A program made the translations under genes and the position numbers. A stretch of 63,419 nucleotides of DNA from Asparagopsis taxiformis (lineage: Eukaryota > Rhodophyta > Florideophyceae > Bonnemaisoniales > Bonnemaisoniaceae). The stretch covers positions 1 through 63,419 of the forward strand of contig JALQPE010001988.1 in assembly GCA_030407315.1 (NCBI GenBank), written 5' to 3'. The notes beneath the pieces were generated by a model. That model worked only from the letters and a program-made list of their open reading frames with translations. It was not told where the DNA came from and ran no database searches. Positions 9,245 to 19,686 of this stretch are shown here, piece after piece (the first letter of the stretch is position 1; each line of letters starts with the position of its first letter).

Positions 9245-12200
9245 TCATGCAGCCCTCGGTGGAAATCCGTCTCGCCTACATAGTGCATATATCTCTCCAC
9301 CCTCCAGCAGTCCGGGTCCGTGCCTTACCTCCCTCATGTTCTCATCATATTCGCATACACTCCCATTGCAATAGTGCATACCAAACACCTCAGTGACTCC
9401 CTCACTCATCTCCACAATTACTGTTCGTCGCCTCTCTTCGACCTTGAACACTCCTTCATCAGTTTTTTGCAAACCCAGGCAAACTCCATAAGCTGTACCT
9501 TGCTCATCTCTCGCACTCTCGTTCCTCAGGATAAAGAACGCTAGAACAATAAAAAACCGCGGTTCATAATTAATTCTTCCCCGCATTATCTCTGATGTGA
9601 GACGAGACGCCGGGTACAGAATCGCTTGTGAAGTTGCACCATCCTCACATTTCATCTGTTCAGGGCAAACAGCATGGATGATAGCTCCTGATTCTAGAGA
9701 GCCAGACCTCTGCACTGTTTTCCTTCCCCACTCTGTCGTAGTGCTTCTAGAAACTCTTCTCACCCATTCGGCATACTTTCCACACCCGCTTGTTCCGCTT
9801 CCGTACCTTTCGGTAAAGAACCGTTTGAAAACACCTACAGCACCCTCTGCCATATCACATTTTCCATTCATGTACTCCTTGACCTCGTCAATAGATATAC
9901 CTCCATGCCCTCTCCACGTCACAATTTCACCATCCGCCGACAATATCTTTCCTCGACGCTGGGAGAGAAGCTGGAGAACCGGTTCCTGGAAGCAGTTTTT
10001 CACTACCTCGTCTTCCACATCTATTTCTCTCCCTAGCTCCTGTGAAAGAACGTTGACCATTTGAGAGCATTCGGACGAGGACCAATGTTGTGGCTCCATG
10101 CCGATTTCGCGCAAAACAATGGCCACTCTCGTCTGCCAGTCATCCGCAAGAACTAATTCCAGCGCTGAAAGCTGTTCGCTTTGGTGATTGGACATTCTCA
10201 CACCTTTCTTCAGCGGCTGATGCATCCGTTCGAATATAAGCTCCTGCACGTGCTTCACAGAGCCGTAGGCAGGAAGCGTATGAACACAAAACTCGACAAG
10301 ACGATGAACATTAGGCTTGTCCAAATGTGCTCCTGCTCCCTTCACTTTCCGACAATACTCATTCAACGTCTCCACGTAGTCTACAGTTCTTCCCAGAATG
10401 TATTCATTCCTGCCACCTTCTCCGTCAGCCGTCTCTACTTCATGGGGACCGTCTTTCCACCATACGGGCATGAAACTAATACACGAAACCAGCTTCTGAA
10501 ACATCACTACTAGTTTGACGGCCCCATCAAATTTTTCACGATGACCTTCCCCTTTCCCATCCATCATTCGAGCTGCGTTTTCGAATGCCATAGGTGCTAT
10601 CAGAAGCACACTGAATATGTCACTCATGTTCATGGAAAGCAGATTGTTGGTTCCAAATAAACGGTTCTGCCTTCCCATCCTGAACTTCTTCAGAGCGCCC
10701 AGAATTTGCAATTCAGCTACCTCTCGAATTCGTGGGCTGGCAGCTGAAATACAAGCGTTCAGTACATCTTGTGCCAGTCCAGACAATAGATGGTCAGGTG
10801 CTATCACTGCGGAACGGTACGGGTCAAAAATTGCTGGGACAACTGAAACTCCGTTTTCCGTCTTCGGTACTTCTTCCTGCACTGCTTCCAAGGAAGTGCT
10901 CAGGACATGAAATGGTAAATCTTCCCCTTCTTCTGCAGCCAGTCCGAGAGTGCGAAGCTGGGTTTCTGTGGCATCCTTACGTGTCGATGCATTCCGATAC
11001 TTGCTCCTGGCATGCGTCGATGTTTGCCCGTTCACTACCGAAGTGTATGCATTCTTCGTGCCACCAGTACTGCTCAGGTCATATTTGCGGAAACTGCAGA
11101 TGTGGCACGGAGAGTTTGATGTGTGTCCAAGAACATCCAGGGTATGTGAAACTGCAGGATAGTCTCCAATGCTCCCCACTGGGTCTAGAAATACCACAAT
11201 ATCTTCTCCCTCTGCATTTTTCGTTGGGAAACCCTCTGTGCTTCCTCGCACTATATCTTGAACGATATATCGCAATACACAATTTGTGGACACTCCCGGA
11301 GGTGGCAAACCAATCACTCGAACCGCTTGGTAGCTTCCCCTTTTCCGAGGCGGTAGATTGAGAGGTAACATATAGCATCCACCAAAACTTCCCTTCCTGC
11401 TTGTGAATGGTTCAAAGTCATCCGTGTAAAGGAGAAATCGGTAAACAAAGTAGTTTCGACCATCCTCCAGCTTTCCCCAACATGGTGCATCTTCTCGCGG
11501 AGACGCTGGGTGCCATTGCGACCTGTGGTCTCCGAAACCATCCGAGAACACCCCTGAAACACGAATTTCTTCATAGTTGGGGCTTCCTAGTCTATCGGGC
11601 GGGTTTCTGGCTTCAGCAAAGCTCGCGCCCGGTGAAAAGCAAAGTAACATGGTGGATGCTTCTCCGACCTGCTCTTTCAAATACCTGTTCACCAATACGA
11701 CGTGTGGAACAATATCACCCTCTTCCATTCCAATTGGTAATAGAACGGTTATCACGTCCCCAGCTCGTGTTCCTTTTCCCTTGGCTCCTGCTCCGATTAC
11801 ACATTGCGATATCGCTCGCAGAGCATGCTGCCTCTCCCATTCCAATAGATGTGACATTCGCGGCTGCAGATATTTTTCGACATGCACATCATGCTCACCG
11901 TCGTGTCGAGCCTCATAGGTAACTATGGTCCTAGCATGAAGTTCCCACAACGACGTAACCGCCACTCTTCTCCTCTTCGGTTTCCCACCATCTCTGTCAT
12001 TCTTCCTGAACCCTTTTGCTCTTTCGATGACGGCAACCTGACGAGCTCCTGGATGACATCGGATTCGAATTGCTGTTCCATCAGGTACATAAATGTGCTT
12101 CAAACCCTTTTTCCCATCGCTGTCAATGGGAACAACTGCTGTGCGAACGAATGGGTCGCTCAAAACACCCCTCCTGCACTTTGCAATGAACGAATCTTCA

Positions 12201-13048
12201 ATGCTGCACTCTGCGGTTGATTTTTCTCCTTCCGAGCTTCGATTGTTCGCATCACTGCGGAATGCTTTAAAGATTGGTCGAGTCTGGACATCTTTCAGAG
12301 CCCATGTGCTTGGGAGTACAATACGAACTTTCGCCATTCCTCCACAATTGTCTCTGTCATCTGTTGTTCCACGGGTTCCTACTGCACCTCGATGCTGTGC
12401 AGCTCTTGCTCCGCTCTTTCGAAGGTCTATCGGAAACTCGATGTCACAGCTCTTTGCATAGCAGTGTTTCCTCAAGAATGGTAGTATCTTCTGTCGCATC
12501 ACAGAGTCCGACGGGACGTGCTCACTTGGATCTCTGCGGAAATTCATTCCGAACAGGGTACCTTCATAGTGGGCTCTTGTCATTCTTTGAGTTCCACTCA
12601 GCTGAAGAGCCCCATACATCGCAGGCCATTGTAGTAATGCCTTGAAATCACCACATGCTTCATCCCCAGCATTTCGGTCTATCGGGCCTCCAGTTGAAAT
12701 GGAATCAGAACCTCGTCCGGTTGCTTCTTCCGATTCCATTAGCGTGCTCGATGCTACGTAGATGTCACTTCCAGCTTCATCGTTGTTGCTGTACACATCA
12801 ATACAACCTTCTATTGTGTCACCCATAGGGATTGGGGACTCCAATAGGTCATCTGTGGTACACTCACGTCGTAGCTCATTACCTCTCGGGATTTCTTTGT
12901 TCATGCAGGCTGCATCACTGCTGCGGATTTCTCCCTGCAGTTTCCCAGGAAGCTGTTTACTGGGACTGGCCACATTGAGTGAATCGAATCTCGCCTTTGT
13001 CCTACGACTTGTGGTTTTCTTTCGAATAGGAGTCCGTCTCGGAGCCAT
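9245..13048 (-). CDS. Tnp2/CACTA-Plavaka-like DDE transposase
   Basis: 1267 aa from the ATG at 13048 (MAPRRTPIRKK, basic N-terminus). Features of the Tnp2-type transposase family are visible in order: LLYTDDFEPFTSRKGSFGG (~539-557) followed by PLNLPPRKR (562-570), matching the family's first-Asp region and NLPP motif; DPVGSIGDYPAVSHTLDVLG (622-641) followed by SPCHICSFRK, matching the D.PA...G...PCH.C segment with zinc ligands; APDHLLSGL, like the family's P.D..H...G; and ELIFERMHQPLKKGVRMSNH toward the C-terminus, like the E..H...K segment that carries the last acidic residue. No internal stop or frameshift is seen, so the gene may be active. Residues 1-370 are not recognised. Cluster 3 of the palindromes lies 122 bp beyond its 3' end; subterminal repeats are typical of CACTA-type elements. 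I could not identify the element's termini. Confidence 0.78.
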   Translation of the reverse strand: MAPRRTPIRKKTTSRRTKARFDSLNVASPSKQLPGKLQGEIRSSDAACMNKEIPRGNELRRECTTDDLLESPIPMGDTIEGCIDVYSNNDEAGSDIYVASSTLMESEEATGRGSDSISTGGPIDRNAGDEACGDFKALLQWPAMYGALQLSGTQRMTRAHYEGTLFGMNFRRDPSEHVPSDSVMRQKILPFLRKHCYAKSCDIEFPIDLRKSGARAAQHRGAVGTRGTTDDRDNCGGMAKVRIVLPSTWALKDVQTRPIFKAFRSDANNRSSEGEKSTAECSIEDSFIAKCRRGVLSDPFVRTAVVPIDSDGKKGLKHIYVPDGTAIRIRCHPGARQVAVIERAKGFRKNDRDGGKPKRRRVAVTSLWELHARTIVTYEARHDGEHDVHVEKYLQPRMSHLLEWERQHALRAISQCVIGAGAKGKGTRAGDVITVLLPIGMEEGDIVPHVVLVNRYLKEQVGEASTMLLCFSPGASFAEARNPPDRLGSPNYEEIRVSGVFSDGFGDHRSQWHPASPREDAPCWGKLEDGRNYFVYRFLLYTDDFEPFTSRKGSFGGCYMLPLNLPPRKRGSYQAVRVIGLPPPGVSTNCVLRYIVQDIVRGSTEGFPTKNAEGEDIVVFLDPVGSIGDYPAVSHTLDVLGHTSNSPCHICSFRKYDLSSTGGTKNAYTSVVNGQTSTHARSKYRNASTRKDATETQLRTLGLAAEEGEDLPFHVLSTSLEAVQEEVPKTENGVSVVPAIFDPYRSAVIAPDHLLSGLAQDVLNACISAASPRIREVAELQILGALKKFRMGRQNRLFGTNNLLSMNMSDIFSVLLIAPMAFENAARMMDGKGEGHREKFDGAVKLVVMFQKLVSCISFMPVWWKDGPHEVETADGEGGRNEYILGRTVDYVETLNEYCRKVKGAGAHLDKPNVHRLVEFCVHTLPAYGSVKHVQELIFERMHQPLKKGVRMSNHQSEQLSALELVLADDWQTRVAIVLREIGMEPQHWSSSECSQMVNVLSQELGREIDVEDEVVKNCFQEPVLQLLSQRRGKILSADGEIVTWRGHGGISIDEVKEYMNGKCDMAEGAVGVFKRFFTERYGSGTSGCGKYAEWVRRVSRSTTTEWGRKTVQRSGSLESGAIIHAVCPEQMKCEDGATSQAILYPASRLTSEIMRGRINYEPRFFIVLAFFILRNESARDEQGTAYGVCLGLQKTDEGVFKVEERRRTVIVEMSEGVTEVFGMHYCNGSVCEYDENMREVRHGPGLLEGGEIYALCRRDGFPPRAA

Positions 13049-14009
13049 CTTGATGTTTTTGTTCTTTTCTTCTTCGCTCAGTTTTGTTGCATAGAATACA
13101 ACTCTAAACTTCTATGACATGACTACTATCTCAATACAGTACTACTACTTTTAACCGTTACGAAACCTTTCCAGGCTTTCATTCGATCCAATGAACTGGT
13201 TCACCACAATGCTTTGCCCTATGCTCATTGCTTTATGCACATTGATTGCTATTTCATCCGGACTCAACATCGTTTTGCTATCTTGTATCGCATCCCCTAA
13301 CCACAAACCCAGCCAAGATGTATCCATTTCCGGAAAACGGCCGTTTATTTCGCAGTGATGCTCTAGGCACTAATACTGAATCTGATTTTCTCATACACGT
13401 ACTTCCTACTCGTATACTCTACCATTTTCGGCCCTATTTACAAGTTGAAAGCACAATCTCTCGTTGAATCGTACTCGGTGTGATATCTTAAATTAGCATA
13501 AATTTATATATTGCAATGCAGATTCACTGCTCGCTTGCAACATGAAAATTATAAAATTTCTCCCACACTGCTGTTTCCTAGCCGCCCACATCCACGTGGC
13601 CCGCTTTGACTGCCTGCCAAGTGTGCTCAGAGCATGCAATGACGTCATCGATATATACCGTCCAAATCATCACTGGAAGCGCGGACTCCTCGTCCAGGAA
13701 AGTGCGCCATTTTTCCTACTCCTCGCCTCCCCCTTTCCAGTAGGCCCCATATGCTAGTGTTTTTCCTATATTTCTGTAGTGATGACGTCATTATAGACTA
13801 GAGAAGGCGGTAGAAGATACAATAATTTTGCGCCTGTTCTGCCAGGTCATGTGCTTCAAAGCGTAATTCGCACCCTAGGTATCGTTTTTCTGGGCCTCCC
13901 ATCGCACCGCTCCGTTTCAAATTCATCCCTCTATTGTTCTCCTACACGTCATTTCCGCCCGCAGAGTGCTACTTAAACAACAGATTCTGGAAATCCCTGT
14001 TTCCATCTT
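13049..14009. other. Spacer upstream of transposase gene
   Basis: AT-rich, no credible gene. Two TGACGTCAT octamer-type sites (13640-13648 and about 13783-13791) lie about 145 bp apart and resemble CRE/ATF sites; they could be chance. No palindrome cluster of the A/B type occurs on this side of the transposase. Confidence 0.4.
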
Positions 14010-14146
14010 CATATCCGTCGGAAACAAAGCAACAACTCTGGCCGTGGAAGCCGTATAGATCATCTATACTGCTTCCAAAGCGTAAGTTGTAGATCATCAA
14101 TACTGCTTCCAAGGCCAAAGTTGTTGCTTTGTCTCCGACGGATATG
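14010..14146. repeat. Long imperfect hairpin, 42-nt arms
   Basis: Left arm 14010-14051 (begins CATATCCGTCGGAAACAAAG) and right arm 14105-14146 (ends CTCCGACGGATATG) are reverse complements with few mismatches, separated by about 53 nt. The loop and arm base also hold a short direct repeat, TAGATCATC.ATACTGCTTCC. It could be a small foldback/MITE-type element or a hairpin RNA precursor; transcription cannot be judged. Confidence 0.85.
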
Positions 14147-14850
14147 AACCATGATGGTACGTTTCCACAACTCACGCCACTAACCCAGTTTTCTATTCGT
14201 TTTCTCTTTCTCAGGTTTCCAGTCGGTGAGTGTTCCACTTCTACTTTCATTTATCTTTCTCTCTTACCACTTCTCCACTACTTTTCTTTTCTGCCTGTGA
14301 GTACATATCTCAATTTGGGATGCAATGGTATTTGTTAAGGTACGTTAGTCTCCTAATCACCATCAATTTCCCTCTCCAATTCAACGTCACTAACTTGTTT
14401 CCTTTCTCTACATCATTTTTTCTTCTTCTCTTCATTTCCTAGCTTATTCATGCAGCTCAATCAGTTGATAGATTTCTAGACTTTTCTAGTAGTTTTAGTT
14501 TTACTCGTCGGAATAGTGTTAGTTGTAGTAGCATTTTTAACATAGGGATTGTTTATTCTCAATGTAGCCTGCGCAAATAAACAAATCCAGAGTGAAGCTT
14601 CCCATATCGCACCCTCTTAGATTGCTACCTATCCTACCGCGTATACCTCTCGCTAGCTCATAGTCACTACGAAATAAAAATTCCTAGCCGTACTATTCTG
14701 TCCATTCCCATATGAATACCGTCCATGCCCCATCCTCATAGCGCTAGAACTGCCTTCCTCTACCCCAGAAAGATGCCCACGACAGCGTGACGCTCCATCT
14801 CATCCACCACTCCCAGACACCGAATTTTACTATATCAGGACACTACTTTT
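14147..14850. other. Gene-free spacer
   Basis: AT- and pyrimidine-rich (long CTTT/TCTC runs at 14200-14450). No coding frame, RNA gene or repeat recognised. Confidence 0.4.
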
Positions 14851-15299
14851 ACTGTCTCCAGGTGCTGCCCAGGGCAGCACGAAATACTGTCTCCAGGTGC
14901 TGCCCAGGGCAGCACAAATACTGTCTACAGGTGCTGCCCAGGGCAGCACAAAGTACTGTCTACAGGTGCTGCCCAGGGCAGCACAAAGTACTGTCTACAG
15001 GTGCTGCCCAGGGCAGCACAAAGTACTGTCTACAGGTGCTGCCCAGGGCAGCACAAAGTACTGTCTACAGGTACTGCCCAGGACAGTGAAAATCACTGTC
15101 TCCAGGTACTGCCCAGGGCAGCACAAAGTACTGTCTCCAGGTACTGCCCAGGACAGTGAAAATCACTGTCTCCAGGTACTGCCCAGGACAGTGAAAATCA
15201 CTGTCTCCAGGTACTGCCCAGGACAGTGAAAATCACTGTCTCCAGGTACTGCCCAGGACAGTGAAAATCACTGTCTCCAGGTACTGCCCAGGACAGTGC
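14851..15299. repeat. 35-bp tandem palindromic array
   Basis: About 13 units of 34-36 bp. The first type has ACTGTCT(C/A)CAG followed by the perfect palindrome GTGCTGCCCAGGGCAGCAC. From about 15070 most units change to GTACTGCCCAGGACAGTG with AAAATC as spacer. Successive units are nearly identical, implying recent tandem growth. The array lies between the transposase gene and the methyltransferase-SET gene. Confidence 0.95.
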
Positions 15300-15632
15300 A
15301 CCGTGTTGGTTCCATCTATTGTCCCAGGCAGCGTATTTCACTATCCGGCCATGTTGCCTTGGCCAATACAAAACACTATCCGCCAACACTGCCCAGTACA
15401 GTAAATTACATCATATCCAACTATTGAATAAATCATTAATTTTTACTGTCTCCATTCACTGCCTCAGACAGTACTGTGAGACAGTGTTTTTTACTGTCTG
15501 CAGACAGTGTTCCGTACTGTCTGCCAGACAGTGCAAATCACTGTCTCCAAGTGTGGCATTAATTTTCATTTGCCGCATAGTGATTTTTACTGTCTCAGAC
15601 AGTAAAAATCACTGTCTCGCAGTACTGTCTGA
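15300..15632. repeat. Degenerate continuation of the ACTGTC palindromes
   Basis: Scattered inverted pairs of the same half-site, e.g. TTTTTACTGTCTGCAGACAG near 15490 and TACTGTCTCAGACAGTA near 15590. The regular 35-bp period is lost, but ACTGTCT and AGACAGT halves recur about every 20-40 bp. Confidence 0.8.
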
Positions 15633-15690
15633 GGCCCCCTTTTCAACACCGTAGTGCGGTAGGCAGTCATCAACAGTATTTAATGAGGTA

Positions 15691-15943
15691 CAATTACAGC
15701 TGTCGAGCTAGGCCGCGAGCACCCCTATGTCCGGAAGACGTCCTGATTTGAATTAAAATTTGGGCTATTCTCAAAAACATGCACATGTGAACATGTTTTT
15801 GAGATGGGGGTGTGCCGTACGGCACAATCGACCCGCTGAAATCGATGTTTTTTGCAATATTTTTTTCTGCCCTGAATTGAAGAATTTCTGGGCTGGACAG
15901 CAATGCAACTGAGCTGGACATCCACCGGGCGTCCATTTCAACT
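15691..15943 (-). repeat. R2 repeat, copy 1 (inverted; left of methyltransferase-SET)
   Basis: Minus-strand copy of the R2 family. Read from its inner end it has GGACGCCC..GGATGTCC, CCAGCCCAGAAATTCT, the 14-bp palindrome GTGCCGTACGGCAC, an inverted repeat TCTCAAAAACATG...CATGTTTTTGAGA around TTCACATGTG, and AAATTTTAATTCAAATCAGG. The outer 50 bp (GGGGTGCTCGC..., ending GACAGCTGTAATTG) matches only copy 5 (21830-22088). Confidence 0.92.
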
Positions 15944-16168
15944 TGGTCTTGTATTTTGCATCTGCACGCATAACAGCAACCAAGCAGTCAGGTTCACTGC
16001 TCGGACGAAGTGCACCTGGAGTGTGAACGATTGGTTTTTGACAGGCGAGTACTGCCGAATAGGTTTCACCCTGGACTAATGGTGGCTGGACATTCTGCAT
16101 TATATGATATACTTCAACTCTGGAACGTAGCTTTATTTGTAGTCGAAATGAAAACATCTTTCGTGACC

Positions 16169-19100
16169 CTAATTCCATGCTCTAAACGCTGTCCCATAAT
16201 GAACGTAGAGCTCCTGCCCCGGACGGATATCGCGGATTGCACGTACTACAATGATCTTCGGATTTTCTAGGTCCTTCGCCTTGAGCTTCTTCCCCGTCGA
16301 ACCGCTGCTGTAGTTCTCGACAAACTCGACGTTGGCCATCCGCCTGGTGTCTTCCGCCGGAGTGTCCTCACCTCGCAAATACCGCGGGTCGTTGATGAAC
16401 TGCGCCGAACAGAACGGAGCCGGAACAATCCAAATTGGATGCTCGATGTTTTCGTCGTCCTCCGCTGTTGCATACAGCTTGATAGCATACATCAAGAATG
16501 TTTCCTTCGTTATCGCCATGTGACCCTCTCCGTACGCGAACCTCATCGAATCCTTGCTCATATCAGAGTACACAACAGTTCCGTAGTATGCACATACTTC
16601 GTCACCAACATTAAATGTCTGTTCAGCGAAGAGCCCTCTTCCTGCATTTGGATGCTTAATCAGCGATGGTCGAACGCTCAATTTTTTCGCAACACAATCG
16701 TGTGCCCGCATCACGCGAGGGTTTTCAGTTTGCAACCAGCGGCGCAGGGAAGGTGGCCAATAATGTACCGGTTTCTCCATGTGCTCGCGCGACGCAATCG
16801 ACTCTGGGCACAGCTGCCAGAGGTACTGCCGAATATATTTCGGGAACCTCTGGTACAGGGGAAGGCCAGGTGGGGGTTCGATGATCCTGCGTTCCCTCTG
16901 CGTACGCATCGTGACAGAGGGGGACGCCAAGAACTTCTCAGCACTCTGTTTCGCTTCTGTCGTGACCCTCATGTCAGTGTTGTTTGAAAGAATTACACGT
17001 GACATGACTGCACACAGCTTTGGAAGCGATCGTACCACACACAATTTGTCCATGTCACTGCCGACGAAAACACGGTGCTCAGGCAAGCTCATAGCTGCTT
17101 TTCCCGTTGCGAAAGTGCCAGAGAATGGATCGACAACAATATCACCAGGCTGTGAATGCTGGCTGATCAACTCCATCATGAGAGCGACGCTCTTCTGCTC
17201 TGCACGAACTCTGACCGTAGCACCGGTTGTGCTCCTTGTTCGCCACACCATCTCATTCGAATCGATGGCGGGCATATTGATGGTGACGTTGCACCACGCC
17301 GGGTACGTGCCGTCCATGTATCCGTGGTTCCTATAGGCCACCATCTCGCTTCCGGTCTTGAACGGAACACCTCGCTTCCAGAAGTGGATAGCGACCTCTG
17401 CCATGTTCATGCGTTGGTACCTCTTCCGCCCCGGCATTTGATAGAGGTGCCCAGGTAGTCGGACAAACAACAGAGGTACCTCGTCAACGAAGAAAACTGA
17501 ATTCCGAACGACGTCCTCCTCCTCCTCGTCCTCATCCGCACTTTCTTCGCCACTGTGCTGCGATGCTTCGGAGTCCGAATTCATGGACGTAACCTCTTCT
17601 TCATCCGACCCGTCATCACTGGCAGCAGTATCGGTTGGGCCTTCTGACTGCGGTCCTTTGTACGTTTCCAAGTAATGGAACCATTCGTAGAACTGCAAAA
17701 CCGAGCAGAACACGATGCCGTGGCCACCGGGGCGCAACAGCTCGTCAAACACTTCGATGCTAGCCTGCATATCTTCTGCAGTTAGCCTGTCGTACGAAGA
17801 GTTGGAATCGTTCCTCTTACGACGAACATTGTAGGGCGGATCAGTCAGAATGAGCTGAACGTTGCCCGTGATGGGCACGTGTTCTCGGCTCTCGTCGGCA
17901 CTGACCAAATCTTCGAAAGGGACGTCGTACACCCGGCAATACTGACTCATTTTCGAAAGAAAGTCCTTTGCGAGAGCCTGCCCTTCACTTTCCTGCTCTT
18001 CTGTCGCATGGGGTGACGGTGACGGGGGAGACGGCCCTTGGGCAGTAAGACTGGTCCTCCCAGGTCCAAGTTGAAGCCTGGTTGTGTGTCTTGTCGACGG
18101 AACCAAACCTCTCCCTCCTGTGTTGCGACGAGTGGGAGTGTCATCAACCGGCTTGGGGACCTTTTCTGCGTCCGCGGCTTGTGGTGCCGGGCGGAGGACA
18201 GCCATAACGTCTTCGTCGAGGGTGTCAAAATACGCTGGCAGCTTGTCCGGATTTCCGCTTGACAAGTATATTTCCAGCGCCCCCCAGCGGTCGGACTCCG
18301 GCCAGGTGTACAGGTCCGGGTTGACGATAAGAAACTGCAACCGGTCGAAGAACTTCCTCACAAGGTCCCTAAATGCACTGTGCTGCGCACTGGTTCTTGT
18401 CTCTACTTTTCCACCATATCCATCAGGATGAGATAGGGGAGCTTTGTTGTGGTAGAGATCTAGCTTCTGCTCCATCGGTGCGAATAGACCTTCATCGAGC
18501 ACGTCAAACCAATGCTCACTGCTGTCGAAAATGATGTACGGCGCCATCAACTCTTCGAAGCTGGAAAACTTTGCGGCGTAGGCCACATCGGTCCAAGCAT
18601 GGTATAAAACTTGAACCACGTAACAAGCTCGATTAGTGCTTTTCCGATGGGCTGGGACGCGTGCGGCTTCGTTCCCCTCTTCGGCCGCATCTCCTATTCG
18701 GCGACGCGGCAGGTTCTTGTTGTGATTTCGGATGATAGACAACGCTTGGAAATACATCAATACCTCGAACGTTTCCGGTGGAGCAAGAACGAAGGCGCTT
18801 GGTTCCCCGCGCTGCGGCGCCTGTAGTGGCGAAGGAAGCATGTTACATCCAATAAGGAAGGTCTGCGGCACGATCCCAGAAAGGATGCAGTGCTCAACCC
18901 ATTGCCCGATACGCTCATCCTGTCTTGAAAACTCGGCAATGGGTAATGCCAGACGAACAATCTGCTTGGCTCGCTCAACGTTCATCTCTGCCATGACGAT
19001 TTCGGCAACATCCGCCTCGACTCCAGCATTCTTCGAACGACCGCTGAAGGACATGCTGAGTCGACCTTGCAGCGCCACAAATTGTTCTTCCGTGCCCTGC

Positions 19101-19360
19101 GCAACCCAAGCGCCAAGGTCCGCGTATGTGAAACCTCCCGGCTTGTCCGTCAAGTCTGCGAAACTTGAGTGGGCGAATAAATCCAGCAAGAGGCGGAGGA
19201 AGTCTTTGCCAGCGAGAGTAGTTTCGCGGGCGGCGCGACCTACGTTTCGACGTGTACCCATGTCACTAGAATCCTCCCAAGGGCTAGCGGGTTCGCGCAG
19301 AATTGGCACGGTTGCGTCGTCAACGATCGGATTGCTGTTGCGCCTGCGCTTATTCGTCAT
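16169..19360 (-). CDS. DNA methyltransferase (DPPY class) fused to SET domain
   Basis: 1063 aa from the ATG at 19360; basic N-terminus (NKRRRNSN). Residues ~50-390 are not recognised; ~390-465 is Pro/Ser-rich with RRNTGGRG and STRHTTRLQ basic motifs. The methyltransferase has catalytic motif IV TDPPYN (506-511) before the AdoMet motif DPFSGTFATG (744-753) and GSDMD (767-771), i.e. beta-class order (IV before I), with an acidic insert at ~580-617. DPPY favours N6-adenine; N4-cytosine cannot be excluded. The C-terminus (~895-1063) is a SET domain: NAGRGLFA (905-912), QFINDPRY (987-994) in the NHxC position, ANVEFVE, and GQELYVHYG (1048-1056) with the expected Tyr. So one chain has a DNA methylase and a lysine methylase module. 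The SET NHxC motif is degenerate and pre/post-SET cysteines are not seen. Inverted R2 repeats lie on both sides. Confidence 0.85.
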   Translation of the reverse strand: MTNKRRRNSNPIVDDATVPILREPASPWEDSSDMGTRRNVGRAARETTLAGKDFLRLLLDLFAHSSFADLTDKPGGFTYADLGAWVAQGTEEQFVALQGRLSMSFSGRSKNAGVEADVAEIVMAEMNVERAKQIVRLALPIAEFSRQDERIGQWVEHCILSGIVPQTFLIGCNMLPSPLQAPQRGEPSAFVLAPPETFEVLMYFQALSIIRNHNKNLPRRRIGDAAEEGNEAARVPAHRKSTNRACYVVQVLYHAWTDVAYAAKFSSFEELMAPYIIFDSSEHWFDVLDEGLFAPMEQKLDLYHNKAPLSHPDGYGGKVETRTSAQHSAFRDLVRKFFDRLQFLIVNPDLYTWPESDRWGALEIYLSSGNPDKLPAYFDTLDEDVMAVLRPAPQAADAEKVPKPVDDTPTRRNTGGRGLVPSTRHTTRLQLGPGRTSLTAQGPSPPSPSPHATEEQESEGQALAKDFLSKMSQYCRVYDVPFEDLVSADESREHVPITGNVQLILTDPPYNVRRKRNDSNSSYDRLTAEDMQASIEVFDELLRPGGHGIVFCSVLQFYEWFHYLETYKGPQSEGPTDTAASDDGSDEEEVTSMNSDSEASQHSGEESADEDEEEEDVVRNSVFFVDEVPLLFVRLPGHLYQMPGRKRYQRMNMAEVAIHFWKRGVPFKTGSEMVAYRNHGYMDGTYPAWCNVTINMPAIDSNEMVWRTRSTTGATVRVRAEQKSVALMMELISQHSQPGDIVVDPFSGTFATGKAAMSLPEHRVFVGSDMDKLCVVRSLPKLCAVMSRVILSNNTDMRVTTEAKQSAEKFLASPSVTMRTQRERRIIEPPPGLPLYQRFPKYIRQYLWQLCPESIASREHMEKPVHYWPPSLRRWLQTENPRVMRAHDCVAKKLSVRPSLIKHPNAGRGLFAEQTFNVGDEVCAYYGTVVYSDMSKDSMRFAYGEGHMAITKETFLMYAIKLYATAEDDENIEHPIWIVPAPFCSAQFINDPRYLRGEDTPAEDTRRMANVEFVENYSSGSTGKKLKAKDLENPKIIVVRAIRDIRPGQELYVHYGTAFRAWN

Positions 19361-19686
19361 AATGGAATGAGTGGAAATTCGGTACAGGATGGCGACCGCT
19401 CGGCGAGACAGTCAAATTTGACGACGTATCTCGTGACGTTTGCACTCTTTCGTGAGGAACACTGGTTGATATCGAACGGAACAGAGTATACGGGTACACA
19501 GCACTGGAAAGGTCTTGAAACCCGTAACCGGTGTAGGTAATAAGTTGTGACGGATACGTGGTAGAGAAAAAATTTTAAAAAGATTGTGATTCCCTGCCTT
19601 TGAGTGTTGTACTGCAAGGCCGCCAGTCACATAGGTTGTCACAGGTGCATCACGCTTACCAGGTGAGCGACATCCGGACGGCCACT

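Noticed and set aside
14787..15229. 100-110 aa plus-strand frames with repeated CLQVLPRAAQS
   Set aside because: They are translations of the 35-bp palindromic array; all frames stay open because of the repeat.
14851..15299. Possible CRISPR array (regular ~35-bp repeats)
   Set aside because: There are no unique spacers; units abut directly, and the genome is eukaryotic with no cas genes.
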